Assembly (NCBI GenBank): GCA_035995725.1
Contig: DASYKE010000038.1
Span: forward strand, 1 to 64,000
DNA length: 64,000 nucleotides
Reading direction: 5' to 3'
Origin: JAQGLW01 sp035995725
GTDB lineage: Bacteria > Pseudomonadota > Gammaproteobacteria > Burkholderiales > Burkholderiaceae_D
Positions within the stretch are counted from its first letter, which is position 1. Each line of letters starts with the position of its first letter. Of the stretch, positions 35,325 through 45,013 are shown one piece after another. The position numbers and the translations under genes are program-made. The notes below the pieces were generated by a model. It ran no database searches, had not been told where the DNA came from, and saw nothing but the letters and a program-made list of their open reading frames with translations.

Positions 35325-36785
35325 ATGCATACCAAGACCATCAAACAATTGTCGGCGCTGCTGCACGAAAAAAGAATTTCTTCGACCGAATTGGCCAGGC
35401 TGTTCCTCGTCCGCATGCAGCAAAGCGACTTGAACGCATTTATTGACGTAGATGAAACGCTGACACTGCAACAAGCGGCGGCAGCGGACCAGCGCATTGC
35501 AAAAGGCGATACGACACTGCTGACCGGCATTCCGATCGCGCACAAGGATATTTTTGTTACTCGCGGCTGGCGTTCGACCGCAGGCTCGAAGATGCTGGAA
35601 AATTACAGCAGCCCGTTTGACGCAACTGTGGTTGAACAGCTCAATGCCGCCGGCATGGTCACGCTCGGCAAGCTGAATTGCGATGAATTCGCAATGGGCT
35701 CTTCCAATGAGAATTCGTTTTTCGGACCGGTCAAGAATCCCTGGGACAAAAGTGCCGTGCCCGGGGGTTCTTCCGGCGGATCGGCAGCGGCAATCGCGGC
35801 ACGTCTGGCACCGGCTGCTACAGCGACCGACACCGGCGGCTCGATTCGACAGCCCGCATCGCTGTGCGGCGTGACCGGCATCAAGCCGACCTATGGACGG
35901 GTGTCGCGTTACGGCATGATTGCATTCGCATCGTCGCTCGACCAAGGCGGCCCGATTGCCAAAACAGCGGAAGACTGTGCGCTGCTGCTCAATGCAATGG
36001 CCGGTTTCGATCCGCGCGATTCAACCAGCGTTGCGCGTGACAAGGAAGATTTCACGCGCGATCTGAATGCAGGCCTGCAAGGCTTGAGAATCGGCGTGCC
36101 GCGCGAATATTTCGGCCCGGGCCTCGCATCGGATGTGGAACAGGCAGTACGCGCGGCTTTGAGAGAATATGAAAAGCTGGGGGCGACGCTGGTCGATATT
36201 TCGCTGCCGAAAACCGAACTGTCGATTCCTGTCTATTATGTGATTGCACCGGCCGAAGCTTCGTCGAATCTGAGCCGCTTCGACGGTGTGCGCTACGGTC
36301 ATCGCGCTAAAGAATACACCGACTTGTCGGACATGTACAAGAAGACGCGCGCTGAAGGATTCGGCGACGAAGTAAAGCGTCGCATCCTGGTCGGCGCTTA
36401 TGTCTTGTCGCACGGCTATTACGATGCATATTATTTGCAGGCGCAAAAAATTCGCCGCCTGATCGCGCAGGATTTCCAAGACGCATTCAAACAATGCGAT
36501 GTGATCATGGGACCGGTGTCGCCGACGGTGGCGTGGGACCTCGGCGCCAAAGCCGACGATCCGGTGGCAAATTATCTGGCCGATATCTTTACGCTGTCGA
36601 CCAGTCTGGCCGGATTGCCTGGCATGTCGATTCCATGCGGCTTCGGCCTGGGCGAAAAAAATGGGCAGCGTCCGGTCGGCCTTCAAATCATCGGCAATTA
36701 TTTTAATGAGGCAAAATTGCTCAATGTCGCGCATCAATACCAGTCTGTAACGGATTGGCATGTGCGCCAACCGGCGGACAGTTGA
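35325..36785 (+). CDS. gatA: Glutamyl-tRNA(Gln) amidotransferase subunit A
   Basis: 486 residues of the amidase-signature family. It releases ammonia from glutamine for GatB. The Ser-cisSer-Lys triad is visible: Lys in IAHKDIF (about residue 73), the cis-Ser in GGSSGGSAAAI (about 147) and the nucleophile Ser in DTGGSIRQPAS (about 172). The ATG at 35325 (MHTKTIKQLS) gives the normal length; an upstream frame to 35175 overlaps gatC and lacks homology. Confidence 0.97.
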   Translation: MHTKTIKQLSALLHEKRISSTELARLFLVRMQQSDLNAFIDVDETLTLQQAAAADQRIAKGDTTLLTGIPIAHKDIFVTRGWRSTAGSKMLENYSSPFDATVVEQLNAAGMVTLGKLNCDEFAMGSSNENSFFGPVKNPWDKSAVPGGSSGGSAAAIAARLAPAATATDTGGSIRQPASLCGVTGIKPTYGRVSRYGMIAFASSLDQGGPIAKTAEDCALLLNAMAGFDPRDSTSVARDKEDFTRDLNAGLQGLRIGVPREYFGPGLASDVEQAVRAALREYEKLGATLVDISLPKTELSIPVYYVIAPAEASSNLSRFDGVRYGHRAKEYTDLSDMYKKTRAEGFGDEVKRRILVGAYVLSHGYYDAYYLQAQKIRRLIAQDFQDAFKQCDVIMGPVSPTVAWDLGAKADDPVANYLADIFTLSTSLAGLPGMSIPCGFGLGEKNGQRPVGLQIIGNYFNEAKLLNVAHQYQSVTDWHVRQPADS

Positions 36786-36915
36786 AATCTGCTGCAAGCA
36801 TGCGATTGCAGCAGCCGGAGCAAATCTGATTTATCGGAATTGCCGGTCGATTTGAAAGCCGAACAGAGCGCGATCGGGTAGAGCCTGATCGTGCAGAACC
36901 AATTGTGAGGATATT

Positions 36916-38376
36916 ATGCAGTGGGAAGTCGTTATCGGTCTGGAGACGCATACGCAGCTCACGACCCGCTCGAAAATTTTCAGCGGCGCGTCAACCGCGT
37001 TCGGTGCGCCGCCCAATACGCAGGCCTGTCCAGTCGATTTGGCAATGCCGGGCGTGTTGCCGGTCATGAACATAGGGGCGGTTGAACGCGCGATCCAGTT
37101 CGGCCTTGCGATCGGCGCGACAATTGCGCCGCAATCCGTTTTTGCGCGTAAAAATTATTTCTACCCCGACCTGCCCAAAGGTTATCAGATCAGTCAATAC
37201 GAGATACCGGTGGTGCAAGGCGGCAAGCTGTCGTTCATCGTTGAAAAGGACGGCAAGGCGGAGATGAAAACCGTGCAACTGACGCGCGCCCACCTGGAGG
37301 AAGATGCCGGCAAGTCGCTGCATGAAGATTATCACGGCATGACCGGCATCGACCTGAATCGTGCCGGCACGCCGCTATTGGAGATCGTCACCGAGCCCGA
37401 CATGCGCAGTGCCGCCGAAGCGGTCGCCTATGCGAAAGCGCTGCATTCTCTGGTCACTTGGCTTGGCATTTGCGATGGCAACATGCAGGAAGGATCGTTC
37501 CGCTGCGACGCCAATGTATCCGTACGGCCGGTCGGACAAAATGAATACGGTACCCGGTGCGAGATCAAGAACCTGAATTCGTTCCGTTTCATGGAAGATG
37601 CGATCAACTACGAAGTTCGGCGTCAAATCGAATTGATCGAGGATGGCGGGCGCGTGGTGCAGCAGACACGACTGTACGACCCTGACCGCAAGGAAACACG
37701 TTCGATGCGCAGCAAGGAAGATGCGCAGGATTACCGCTATTTCCCTGACCCAGACTTGCCGCCGCTGGTGATTGCGCAGGAATGGATCGCGCGCGTGAAA
37801 GCATCGATGCCCGAACTGCCTGCAGCAATGCGCGAGCGCTTCGTGCGCGATTTTGCGTTGTCGGAATACGATGCGGCAGTGCTGACGCAATCCAAGGCGA
37901 TGGCTACTTATTTCGAGGACGTAGTCAATGCCGCCGGCAAAGAGCAGGCCAAGCCTGCCGCCAACTGGCTGATGGGTGATGTGTCTTCCACGTTGAACCG
38001 AGAAGGCGTCGATATCGCCGGCGCACCGGTTGGGGCAACGCAGCTTGCGTTGCTGTTGCAACGGATTGCCGATGGCACGATCTCCAACAAGATCGCCAAG
38101 GAAGTATTCGGCGCGATGTGGGAAGCAAAATCGGATGTGCCGTCGCTGGCCGACGACATCATCCAAGCCAAAGGCCTGAAACAGATTTCCGACAGCGGTG
38201 CTCTCGAAAAAATCATCGACGAAGTGCTGGCGGCCAATGCCAAATCGGTCGAAGAATTCCGCTCGGGCAAAGAAAAGGCATTCAATGCCTTGATCGGCCA
38301 GGCGATGAAGGCGACCAAGGGCAAAGCCAACCCGGCACAGCTAACCGATTTGCTGAAGCGGAAATTGACCGGCTGA
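36916..38376 (+). CDS. gatB: Aspartyl/glutamyl-tRNA amidotransferase subunit B
   Basis: A 486-residue GatB, the kinase/transamidase subunit. It opens with WEVVIGLETHTQL, followed by NYFYPDLPKGYQISQYE and AHLEEDAGKSLHE. The YRYFPDPDLPPL motif lies at about residue 274, and a helical tRNA-binding tail (YqeY-like) ends the protein. It follows gatA by 130 bp, a longer gap than elsewhere in the operon, with no extra gene in it. Confidence 0.97.
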   Translation: MQWEVVIGLETHTQLTTRSKIFSGASTAFGAPPNTQACPVDLAMPGVLPVMNIGAVERAIQFGLAIGATIAPQSVFARKNYFYPDLPKGYQISQYEIPVVQGGKLSFIVEKDGKAEMKTVQLTRAHLEEDAGKSLHEDYHGMTGIDLNRAGTPLLEIVTEPDMRSAAEAVAYAKALHSLVTWLGICDGNMQEGSFRCDANVSVRPVGQNEYGTRCEIKNLNSFRFMEDAINYEVRRQIELIEDGGRVVQQTRLYDPDRKETRSMRSKEDAQDYRYFPDPDLPPLVIAQEWIARVKASMPELPAAMRERFVRDFALSEYDAAVLTQSKAMATYFEDVVNAAGKEQAKPAANWLMGDVSSTLNREGVDIAGAPVGATQLALLLQRIADGTISNKIAKEVFGAMWEAKSDVPSLADDIIQAKGLKQISDSGALEKIIDEVLAANAKSVEEFRSGKEKAFNALIGQAMKATKGKANPAQLTDLLKRKLTG

Positions 38377-38437
38377 TCCGGCATGGCAATTATTTTGCGT
38401 AGGCTTGCAGCAAAACGATCTGCGCGCCGACTCTGCG

Positions 38438-39055
38438 CTATTTGGCTGCCGTAGACCGGGTCAGTTCACGATAGCGCTTGAGCGTTACATCATGCTGGCT
38501 ATCGATCTGCGCCATCTCGGCTTCGTATTCCTGTATTTTTATCTTTGCCCTATTGATGATGAACTCTGCTTCGTCCAGTTTGCGCAGCGCGGCAACCGGA
38601 GTATCCTTCTTGTTTTTAAGCAGTCCAAGCTCGGCTTGTGTTTCTTTGTACCGCTTCTCCGCAGCGGCAAGCGCGGCCGTTTCCCGCTTGATTTTCTCTT
38701 CCACCAGATCAAGCGTACGCTTGCGGGCAAGTTCGATCTCGCCCTCATTGCGGTAGCGCGACAGGATGGCGCGATCAATTTGTTTTTGCTCCGCGGCGGC
38801 GGCTTCTTCCGCCTTGCGTTTTTCTTCGTCCAATTGCTGCTGGCGCTTTTGTTCTGCGGTCAATGGCGCCGGAATTTCACGCTTGAGAACGCCATTACGT
38901 CCAAATTCGCGTGCCGGGCGGTCGATGCATTCGGGGATGGGATAATCGGAAGTGAAGGTCCGACCGGACACATCTTTGCACATGATGATCTGGGCATTTA
39001 CTGTCAATGGCATCAGCGCCGACAGATAAAACACAATCCTCATTGCGCGTTTCAT
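38438..39055 (-). CDS. Secreted DUF4124 domain protein with coiled coil
   Basis: 205 residues. A signal peptide (MKRAMRIVFYLSALMPLTVNA) is followed by a short DUF4124-like domain (about residues 22-50; IIMCKDVSGRTFTSDYPIPEC, written here as CKDVSGRTFTSD and IPEC). A highly charged helical, probably coiled-coil region (about 60-200), rich in Lys, Glu and Ala, completes it. Two cysteines frame the small domain. The function is unknown; a periplasmic location is inferred. It follows pyrE by 33 bp on the minus strand. Confidence 0.8.
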   Translation of the reverse strand: MKRAMRIVFYLSALMPLTVNAQIIMCKDVSGRTFTSDYPIPECIDRPAREFGRNGVLKREIPAPLTAEQKRQQQLDEEKRKAEEAAAAEQKQIDRAILSRYRNEGEIELARKRTLDLVEEKIKRETAALAAAEKRYKETQAELGLLKNKKDTPVAALRKLDEAEFIINRAKIKIQEYEAEMAQIDSQHDVTLKRYRELTRSTAAK

Positions 39056-39088
39056 AACAGTCTCTCAAGCGGTTTTGACAACTTGGGC

Positions 39089-39754
39089 CTATGCTACCCC
39101 ATAACGTTGACGGTATGCCACGACAGCGTCTCTATATTGCGACAACTGCGCATCCGTTCCGGCGCCTGAAACATAAGTTAGCAAATCGTCCAGATTACCG
39201 ATCGAGACAACCGGTATACCGTAGGCCTGGCTCACTTCCTGTACTGCAGAATGTGTCGACAACGCGCCGTCCCGACCGGAGCGCTCCATGCGGTCGAGTG
39301 CGATCAATACTGCGCAGGGCGTGGCTCCGGCCGACCGGATCAGTTCGACAGATTCGCGTACCGAGGTGCCGGCGGAAATCACATCGTCGATAATCACCAC
39401 ACGTCCCTGCAATCCGGCGCCTACTATTGTTCCGCCCTCGCCATGATCCTTCGCTTCCTTGCGATTGAATGCAAAAGGCACATTGCGTCCCTTGCCGGCC
39501 AATGCAACTGCGGTTGCCGATGCCAGCGTAATACCCTTGTAGGCCGGTCCGAACAACATATTGAATTCGACACCGGAGTCGAGCAGGGTCTGCGCATAAA
39601 ACTCGGCCAGCCGCCCTAGCCGGGCGCCATCGTCAAACGATCCCGCATTAAAGAAATACGGTGACTTGCGACCTGCCTTGGTTACAAATTCGCCGAATCG
39701 CAATACACCAGTAGAAACCGCGAATTCAATAAACTGTTGACGTAAATTATTCAC
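39089..39754 (-). CDS. pyrE: Orotate phosphoribosyltransferase
   Basis: About 221 residues. PyrE transfers ribose-5-phosphate from PRPP to orotate in UMP synthesis. Motifs are GEFVTKAGRKSPYFFNAG (about residue 20), the FGPAYKGI loop (about 69), FNRKEAKDHGEGG, and the PRPP motif VVIIDDVISAGTS (about 120). No in-frame ATG exists near the start. I chose GTG at 39754 (MNNLRQQFIEFA), with GGA five bases ahead, over TTG at 39784. It is divergent from the exonuclease gene. Confidence 0.95.
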   Translation of the reverse strand: MNNLRQQFIEFAVSTGVLRFGEFVTKAGRKSPYFFNAGSFDDGARLGRLAEFYAQTLLDSGVEFNMLFGPAYKGITLASATAVALAGKGRNVPFAFNRKEAKDHGEGGTIVGAGLQGRVVIIDDVISAGTSVRESVELIRSAGATPCAVLIALDRMERSGRDGALSTHSAVQEVSQAYGIPVVSIGNLDDLLTYVSGAGTDAQLSQYRDAVVAYRQRYGVA

Positions 39755-39918
39755 AATAGTCCAACTATCCTGTGGAAGTGACAAAATTAGTTTCTATATG
39801 CAGCCAGTCAGCTCGCATTTTATATGGATATCGCTCCTTCATTGCCATGAATGCAAGTACGCTGCCCACCCGCGGCTGAATCGGTTATGCTATCGCGGAC
39901 ATTTTTCTATTTTCCACG

Positions 39919-40686
39919 ATGAAGATCATTTCTGCCAACCTGAACGGTATTCGCTCCGCAGCCAAAAAGGGCTTTTTCGACTGGATGACCAGGCAAAACG
40001 CCGATTTCGTCTGCGTTCAGGAACTCAAGGCGCAAGCTCCCGACATGACGCCCCAATTTCTGGCTCCCGAGGGTTATAACGGCTATTTTCACTATGCCGA
40101 AAAAAAGGGCTATTCCGGTGCCGGCATCTATTGCAAAACCAAGCCGGATGCGATCCAGCTTGGTTTCGGCAATGAAGAATTCGACGCCGAAGGCCGCTAT
40201 GTGCAATGCGATTTTGGCAACCTCACAGTCATCTCGGTCTATTGTCCATCCGGTTCGTCAAGCGAAGAGCGGCAATTGGCGAAATTCCGCTTCATGGAAG
40301 TGTTTCTCCCACACTTGCTGGAACTCACCGCCAGCGGACGCGAAATCGTCATTTGCGGCGACTGGAATATCGCGCACAAGGAAATCGATCTGAAAAACTG
40401 GAAGAGCAATCAAAAAAATTCCGGTTTCCTGCCGGAAGAGCGGGCGTGGCTGTCGTGTATATTCGACGAACTTGCACTGGTCGATGTATTTCGCCGGGTT
40501 GACACGCGATCGGATCAATACACCTGGTGGAGCAATCGCGGCCAGGCATGGGCCAAGAATGTAGGATGGCGCATCGACTATCACATCGCGACGCCGGGCA
40601 CTGCAGCCAAGGCGAGCGCAGTGTCGATTTACAAGGATGAACGGTTTTCCGACCACGCACCGCTGATCATCGAATACCTTGGCTAG
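39919..40686 (+). CDS. xth: Exodeoxyribonuclease III
   Basis: A 255-residue EEP-family nuclease acting at abasic sites and 3' ends in base-excision repair. Visible motifs are NLNGIRSAAKKG, VQELKAQ (catalytic Glu about residue 34), GDWNIAHKEIDL (about 150), WWSNRGQAW and SDHAPLIIEY at the end. It converges on the M48 gene with three bases between stop codons. Confidence 0.96.
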   Translation: MKIISANLNGIRSAAKKGFFDWMTRQNADFVCVQELKAQAPDMTPQFLAPEGYNGYFHYAEKKGYSGAGIYCKTKPDAIQLGFGNEEFDAEGRYVQCDFGNLTVISVYCPSGSSSEERQLAKFRFMEVFLPHLLELTASGREIVICGDWNIAHKEIDLKNWKSNQKNSGFLPEERAWLSCIFDELALVDVFRRVDTRSDQYTWWSNRGQAWAKNVGWRIDYHIATPGTAAKASAVSIYKDERFSDHAPLIIEYLG

Positions 40687-40689
40687 AGT

Positions 40690-41580
40690 TTATTTGACTG
40701 CCTCTATTGCCTGTACATTGCTTTGGTATGGAGGCAAGCTGCCAATCGCAGCGCCTTTGGCCTTGGCGAACAGCGGCATCACCTCGGGAAGGTGTTTTTG
40801 AATTTGCTCGATGCGGTTATTTCCTGCCGGATGCGTCGATAACCATTGCGGCGGAGCGTTCTTGTTCAGCATGCCCATTTTTTTCCACAACGCCACGCCC
40901 GCGCGCGGATCATAGCCGGCACGCGCCACGATATCGAGGCCAACCAAATCGGCCTCGGTTTCATCGGTACGTGAAAATTTCAATGCCGCGAATTTGGCGG
41001 CCCCGCCGGCAACCGCGTCGGTCAGATGTGGATCGATTCCGAATATCGCGGCTACTCCGAGGCCGGCCAGCTTTGCGCCGGCGCTGGTCAATCCTGATTT
41101 CGCCATCCGCTCGCGCGCATGCTCGCGCAGCGCGTGCGACATTTCATGCCCCATTACGATAGCGACCTCCTCGTCGGTCAGCTTCAAGGTATCGAGAATA
41201 CCGCTAAAGAAAGCGATTTTTCCGCCCGGCATGCAGAACGCGTTGACTTGCTTCAAGCGGATCAGATTGATTTCCCATTGCCATTTCGCCGCGCTCTGGT
41301 TCCAGCGTTGGGCATGTGGAATCAGCTTTTGCGCAATCGCACGCAGCCGCTGTAGTTGAGCCGCGTCATCCGGCGCCAGCACGCCCTTTTCCCGTGCCTG
41401 CGCCTTGAGCGCCGTATATTGCTGCAAAGCCTCAGCCTGCATCTTTTCCTCGGACACCAGATTGCGCAAAGGCGACATCTTTTCGACTTGCACACCGTCC
41501 TGCTCATCTCTGGCGCCGACTACCGGGCAAACGAGCGCGAATGCTGTCGACAACAAGGTCAGGAAAACAAATCTTCTCAT
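40690..41580 (-). CDS. Periplasmic M48 family metalloprotease
   Basis: 296 residues with a signal peptide (cleavage about residue 23) and an M48 peptidase domain: VMGHEMSHALREHARERM (zinc HExxH, about residue 143) and the third ligand in RTDETEADLVGLDIVARAGYDP (about 207). It resembles LoiP/YcaL-type periplasmic proteases. The residue before the only candidate lipobox Cys is Val, so lipidation is doubtful. It overlaps the MFS gene by four bases and so belongs to the metX-led operon. Confidence 0.9.
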   Translation of the reverse strand: MRRFVFLTLLSTAFALVCPVVGARDEQDGVQVEKMSPLRNLVSEEKMQAEALQQYTALKAQAREKGVLAPDDAAQLQRLRAIAQKLIPHAQRWNQSAAKWQWEINLIRLKQVNAFCMPGGKIAFFSGILDTLKLTDEEVAIVMGHEMSHALREHARERMAKSGLTSAGAKLAGLGVAAIFGIDPHLTDAVAGGAAKFAALKFSRTDETEADLVGLDIVARAGYDPRAGVALWKKMGMLNKNAPPQWLSTHPAGNNRIEQIQKHLPEVMPLFAKAKGAAIGSLPPYQSNVQAIEAVK

Positions 41581-43079
41581 GATTTGCTTTCGTCGTTTGA
41601 AACCAAAATCGTCCTGATCCAGGGCAGCAACGTGTAAGCGGGAAAAGCCAGTAAAAAGGTCAGTGCGAAATAGTACGCATAGCCCATTTCCTGGGCGCCG
41701 ATGCCGCCCATCCAGCCTGCAATCGAGCGCGAGAACGCAAAAATAGACGAAAGAATCGCGTACTCGGTGGTAGCGCGGGATTTATCGACGATCGCCATCA
41801 GGAACGCGAGAAAGGCAGCGGTGCCTAATCCGCCGGTGAACGATTCAATTGCACTGGCGCTGTACATCAGCACCTGGTGAGCCAGTGCGATATCGGTGCC
41901 TTGCGGCGCGTGCGGAATCATGAACGCCGCTGCCACGTAACCCAGATTGGATAGCGCCTGCCACAATCCGAGCACCCAGAGAGCGCGAAAAATCCCGACG
42001 CGATCAGTGTACCAGCCGCCCAAGATGCCGCCAGCGATCGACAACCCCAAACCCAGATTGACCGACACCAGACCGATTTGGGTGTTGGTAAAACCGCTAT
42101 CGACCCAGAACGGCTTGATCATGAAGCCGATCGACGAATCGGCCAGTTTGAAAATCAGGATGAAGGCGATCAGCAACAGCGCATGCTTCTTGTTGAGCAG
42201 CGATATGATCGCGCCGAACATCGGACCCTTGACCGAAACGCTGGACAATGCTGCCGATTGTCCGCGGATGCCGCGTGCGAACAACAAGGCGGACAGCAGA
42301 ATCAGCGCAACCGGTGCGCCCCCCTTGAACCACCATGCCGACTTGAACGGTTTTAACCATGCGGCATCCATCGCACCCAATACCGGCCACAGCAATCCGG
42401 CGATAAACAAAAACAGCGCAACTATCAGGATAGGTTGCTGCGCCAGCGCCGCCAGTTCATTGCGCAAGCTGGAAGGCGCCTCACGCAAGGGCCGTACCGG
42501 CTCTTTGGGCGCGAGCAGGCTGACCACGGCGATGACTAAAAACAGGATGGCGGCCAGGCCGTAAGTCGCAGTCCAGCCGGCGGTATCGGAGAACCACAGC
42601 AACACGCCGGCGGCCAGCATACCGACACGGTAAAAACCGATACGAAAACCATTGGCCATGCCCAGCTCGCGCTTGTCCAGTTGTTCGATGGTGTAGCCGT
42701 CAATCGCGATATCGTTGGTCGCAGAAAGAGCGGTAAATGCTCCGATTGCAAGCCATACCCATGGCCCGAAACCTGCCTCGCGCGCGCAAACTATCATCAC
42801 CAGCCCCATACCGATGTCGGCGGCCGCCATCCAGTAACGGTGGCGGCGCGTGTAATCGATCAACGGCGCCCACAGGAATTTCAGCGTCCATGCAAGGCCG
42901 AGCAAACTCAGCAAGCCGATTTTGGAGAGCTCAATGCCCTGCTGGCGAAAGTAAACCGGGAACAGATCGAAAAACAACCCGAGCGGGAAACCCTCGGAAA
43001 AGTACAACAGGCTGATCCAGAATAACTTGGAACGCAGGATTTTTGGCTGGACAGCCAACTGGCCGGGTGTCACATTCAT
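41577..43079 (-). CDS. ampG: AmpG-like muropeptide MFS permease
   Basis: 500 residues with about 12 to 14 membrane segments. The N-terminal half matches AmpG: YFSEGFPLGLFFDLFPVYFR, split as YFSEGFPLG and RQQGIELSKIGL, then LKFLWAPLIDY and ATNDIAIDGYTIEQL. AmpG imports anhydro-muropeptides for peptidoglycan recycling. Related transporters carry other cargo, so the substrate is inferred. It overlaps both metW upstream and the M48 gene downstream by four bases. Confidence 0.85.
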   Translation of the reverse strand: MNVTPGQLAVQPKILRSKLFWISLLYFSEGFPLGLFFDLFPVYFRQQGIELSKIGLLSLLGLAWTLKFLWAPLIDYTRRHRYWMAAADIGMGLVMIVCAREAGFGPWVWLAIGAFTALSATNDIAIDGYTIEQLDKRELGMANGFRIGFYRVGMLAAGVLLWFSDTAGWTATYGLAAILFLVIAVVSLLAPKEPVRPLREAPSSLRNELAALAQQPILIVALFLFIAGLLWPVLGAMDAAWLKPFKSAWWFKGGAPVALILLSALLFARGIRGQSAALSSVSVKGPMFGAIISLLNKKHALLLIAFILIFKLADSSIGFMIKPFWVDSGFTNTQIGLVSVNLGLGLSIAGGILGGWYTDRVGIFRALWVLGLWQALSNLGYVAAAFMIPHAPQGTDIALAHQVLMYSASAIESFTGGLGTAAFLAFLMAIVDKSRATTEYAILSSIFAFSRSIAGWMGGIGAQEMGYAYYFALTFLLAFPAYTLLPWIRTILVSNDESKS

Positions 43080-43690
43080 GCGGAGGTCTTTTTACGTAGA
43101 CGAAACACGGCGAGACTGCCGCGCCAGTTGGGCAAGGATGTTACGGGCTTGCCATCCTCTTTCAATGCGACGCATTCGAGGACTTCGAGCCCCACCTCGT
43201 TGGCAAGTTCCTCGAAATCCTTGATCGTTGCACAGCGCAGGTTGGGCGTGTCATACCATTCGTACGGCAGGGATTTGGATACCGGCATGCGCCCCCGCAG
43301 CAACGCGACGCGATGCGGCCAATAGGCAAAATTCGGGAACGAGACGATTGCTTCGCGCCCGACGCGCGTGATCTCGCGCAAGATGCCTTCGACGTTTTTC
43401 ATCATTTGCAATGCCGACAGGCATAGTACGGTGTCGAATGCATTGTCGGCAAAAATAGCCAGGCCGGCCTCCAGATCCTGTTGTATAACCGACACGCCGC
43501 GGCCGATACATTGGGGAATCTTGTCATCGTCGATCTCGATGCCGTAACCAATGCATTTTTTATCGGATTGCAAATAATCGAGCATAACGCCGTCGCCGCA
43601 GCCCAGATCGAGTATATGCGATCCGTCACGCACCCAATGCGCGATGAACGCCAGATCGGCGCGCAATATGCTGAGTTCACGGAAATTCAT
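43076..43690 (-). CDS. metW: Methionine biosynthesis protein MetW
   Basis: 204 residues with a SAM-methyltransferase fold: ILDLGCGDGVMLDYL (about residue 27), CIGYGIEIDDDKI, and DTVLCLSALQMM. MetW is required with MetX for homoserine acylation in many proteobacteria. The ATG at 43690 overlaps the metX stop (ATGA), which gives the start. A 15-codon upstream extension inside metX is unlikely. Confidence 0.94.
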   Translation of the reverse strand: MNFRELSILRADLAFIAHWVRDGSHILDLGCGDGVMLDYLQSDKKCIGYGIEIDDDKIPQCIGRGVSVIQQDLEAGLAIFADNAFDTVLCLSALQMMKNVEGILREITRVGREAIVSFPNFAYWPHRVALLRGRMPVSKSLPYEWYDTPNLRCATIKDFEELANEVGLEVLECVALKEDGKPVTSLPNWRGSLAVFRLRKKTSA

Positions 43691-44850
43691 GCGCGTGCCT
43701 TGCCGCCAGGTTTGCCGCCGTTGATATCGCTCCATACATTGTCATAGTAGGATCGCACCACATTGAGATAACGCGCGTCCTCCAGCAGGAATGCATCATG
43801 CCCGTGCGGCGCATCGATTTCGGCATAAGTCACCTTGCGCTTGTTGTTGACCAGCGCCTGCACTATCTCATGACTGCGCTCCGGAGCAAAACGCCAGTCG
43901 GTCGAGAACGACACCAGCAGAAATTCGGCCTTGGTATTAGCCAGCGCCTTGGTCAAGTCGCCGCCGAATGCGCGTGCCGGATCGAAGTAGTCAAGTGCCT
44001 TGGTGATCAGCAGGTAGGTATTGGCATCGAAATATTCCGAGAATTTTTCGCCTTGATAGCGCAAATACGACTCGATCTCGAAATCGATGCCAAAACCGAA
44101 TTGATAGTCTTCCGAGCGCAGGGCGCGGCCGAATTTTTCTGCCATATCGTCGTCCGACAAATATGTGATGTGGCCTACCATGCGGGCCACGCGCAGCCCT
44201 CTTTTGGGCACCACGCCATGAGAATAATAATCGCCACCATGGTAATCGGGATCGGTCAGAATCGCCTGCCGCGCGACATCGTTGAAAGCGATGTTTTGCG
44301 CCGACAGCTTGGGGGTGACAGCGATGGCAATGCAATGACGTATCCGTTGCGGGTACATCAGGCTCCATGCTATTGCCTGCATGCCACCCAACGAGCCCCC
44401 CATGACCGCCGCAAACTGCCTGATGCCCAATGCATCCGCCAGCCGCGCCTGTGCATGGACCCAATCCTCGACGGTAACCACCGGAAAAGCCGCTCCGTAC
44501 GGCTTTCCGGTGGCAGCATTGATGTGCATTGGCCCGGTTGAGCCGAAGCAGGAACCGAGATTATTGACGCCGATGACGAAAAATCTGTCGGTATCGAGCG
44601 GCTTGCCGGAGCCCACCATGTTGTCCCACCAGCCGACGTTTTTGGTCCCGTCCGGTTCCACATAGACGCCAGCGACGTGATGCGACGCATTCAGCGCATG
44701 GCAAACCAGAACGGCATTCGAATGGTCGGCATTCAACGTGCCGTAGGTTTCGTAAACCAGCGTGTAGTCGGCAATCGACGCACCGCTTTGCAATGGCAGC
44801 GGCGCAGAAAAATGCATCGATTGTGGTGACACCACTTCGATAGATGACAT
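43687..44850 (-). CDS. metX: Homoserine O-acyltransferase MetX
   Basis: 387 residues from the ATG at 44850. An alpha/beta-hydrolase-fold acyltransferase that activates homoserine for methionine synthesis. Motifs are VCHALNASHHVAG, VNNLGSCFGSTGPMHIN, the nucleophile GGSLGGMQAI (Ser about residue 158), and the catalytic His in IDAPHGHDAFLL. Whether acetyl- or succinyl-CoA is used cannot be settled by eye. An in-frame ATG at 44922, inside a repeat and preceded by GGGG, could add 24 residues. The start at 44850 has no clear ribosome site of its own. The leader carries a SAM-II-like riboswitch. Confidence 0.95.
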   Translation of the reverse strand: MSSIEVVSPQSMHFSAPLPLQSGASIADYTLVYETYGTLNADHSNAVLVCHALNASHHVAGVYVEPDGTKNVGWWDNMVGSGKPLDTDRFFVIGVNNLGSCFGSTGPMHINAATGKPYGAAFPVVTVEDWVHAQARLADALGIRQFAAVMGGSLGGMQAIAWSLMYPQRIRHCIAIAVTPKLSAQNIAFNDVARQAILTDPDYHGGDYYSHGVVPKRGLRVARMVGHITYLSDDDMAEKFGRALRSEDYQFGFGIDFEIESYLRYQGEKFSEYFDANTYLLITKALDYFDPARAFGGDLTKALANTKAEFLLVSFSTDWRFAPERSHEIVQALVNNKRKVTYAEIDAPHGHDAFLLEDARYLNVVRSYYDNVWSDINGGKPGGKARA

Positions 44851-44865
44851 GTTTTTTCTAATCAG

Positions 44866-44937
44866 TTGGGGACAGAGTCCCTTCCAGGGATAGACATAAT
44901 TCGGTGCGCTGCGGCACTTCATAAACTCTGTCCCCAA
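44866..44937. repeat. 72-bp inverted-repeat element in the metX leader
   Basis: Perfect 13-bp terminal inverted repeats TTGGGGACAGAGT (44866-44878) and ACTCTGTCCCCAA (44925-44937) enclose 46 bp. The element is read through in the metX mRNA and lies 15 bases before the ATG at 44850. The minus-strand reading supplies GGGG followed after nine bases by an in-frame ATG (44922). Confidence 0.9.
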
Positions 44938-44956
44938 GATATAAAATCTTAAAATT

Positions 44957-44988
44957 AAAAAGCCCGAAAGCCGGCGGCTTATCGGGCT
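44957..44988 (-). terminator. Terminator in the metX leader (riboswitch expression platform)
   Basis: On the minus strand, AGCCCGA (44988-44982) pairs with TCGGGCT (44967-44961), with GCCG/CGGC pairing inside, followed by TTTTT and an AT-rich run. Its 5' arm is preceded by TTTAGCC (44991-44985), which is fully complementary to GGCTAAA in the aptamer (45022-45016). This gives a mutually exclusive antiterminator. Confidence 0.75.
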
Positions 44989-45013
44989 AAATTCGAAGCT
45001 CACATTCAAGCAC

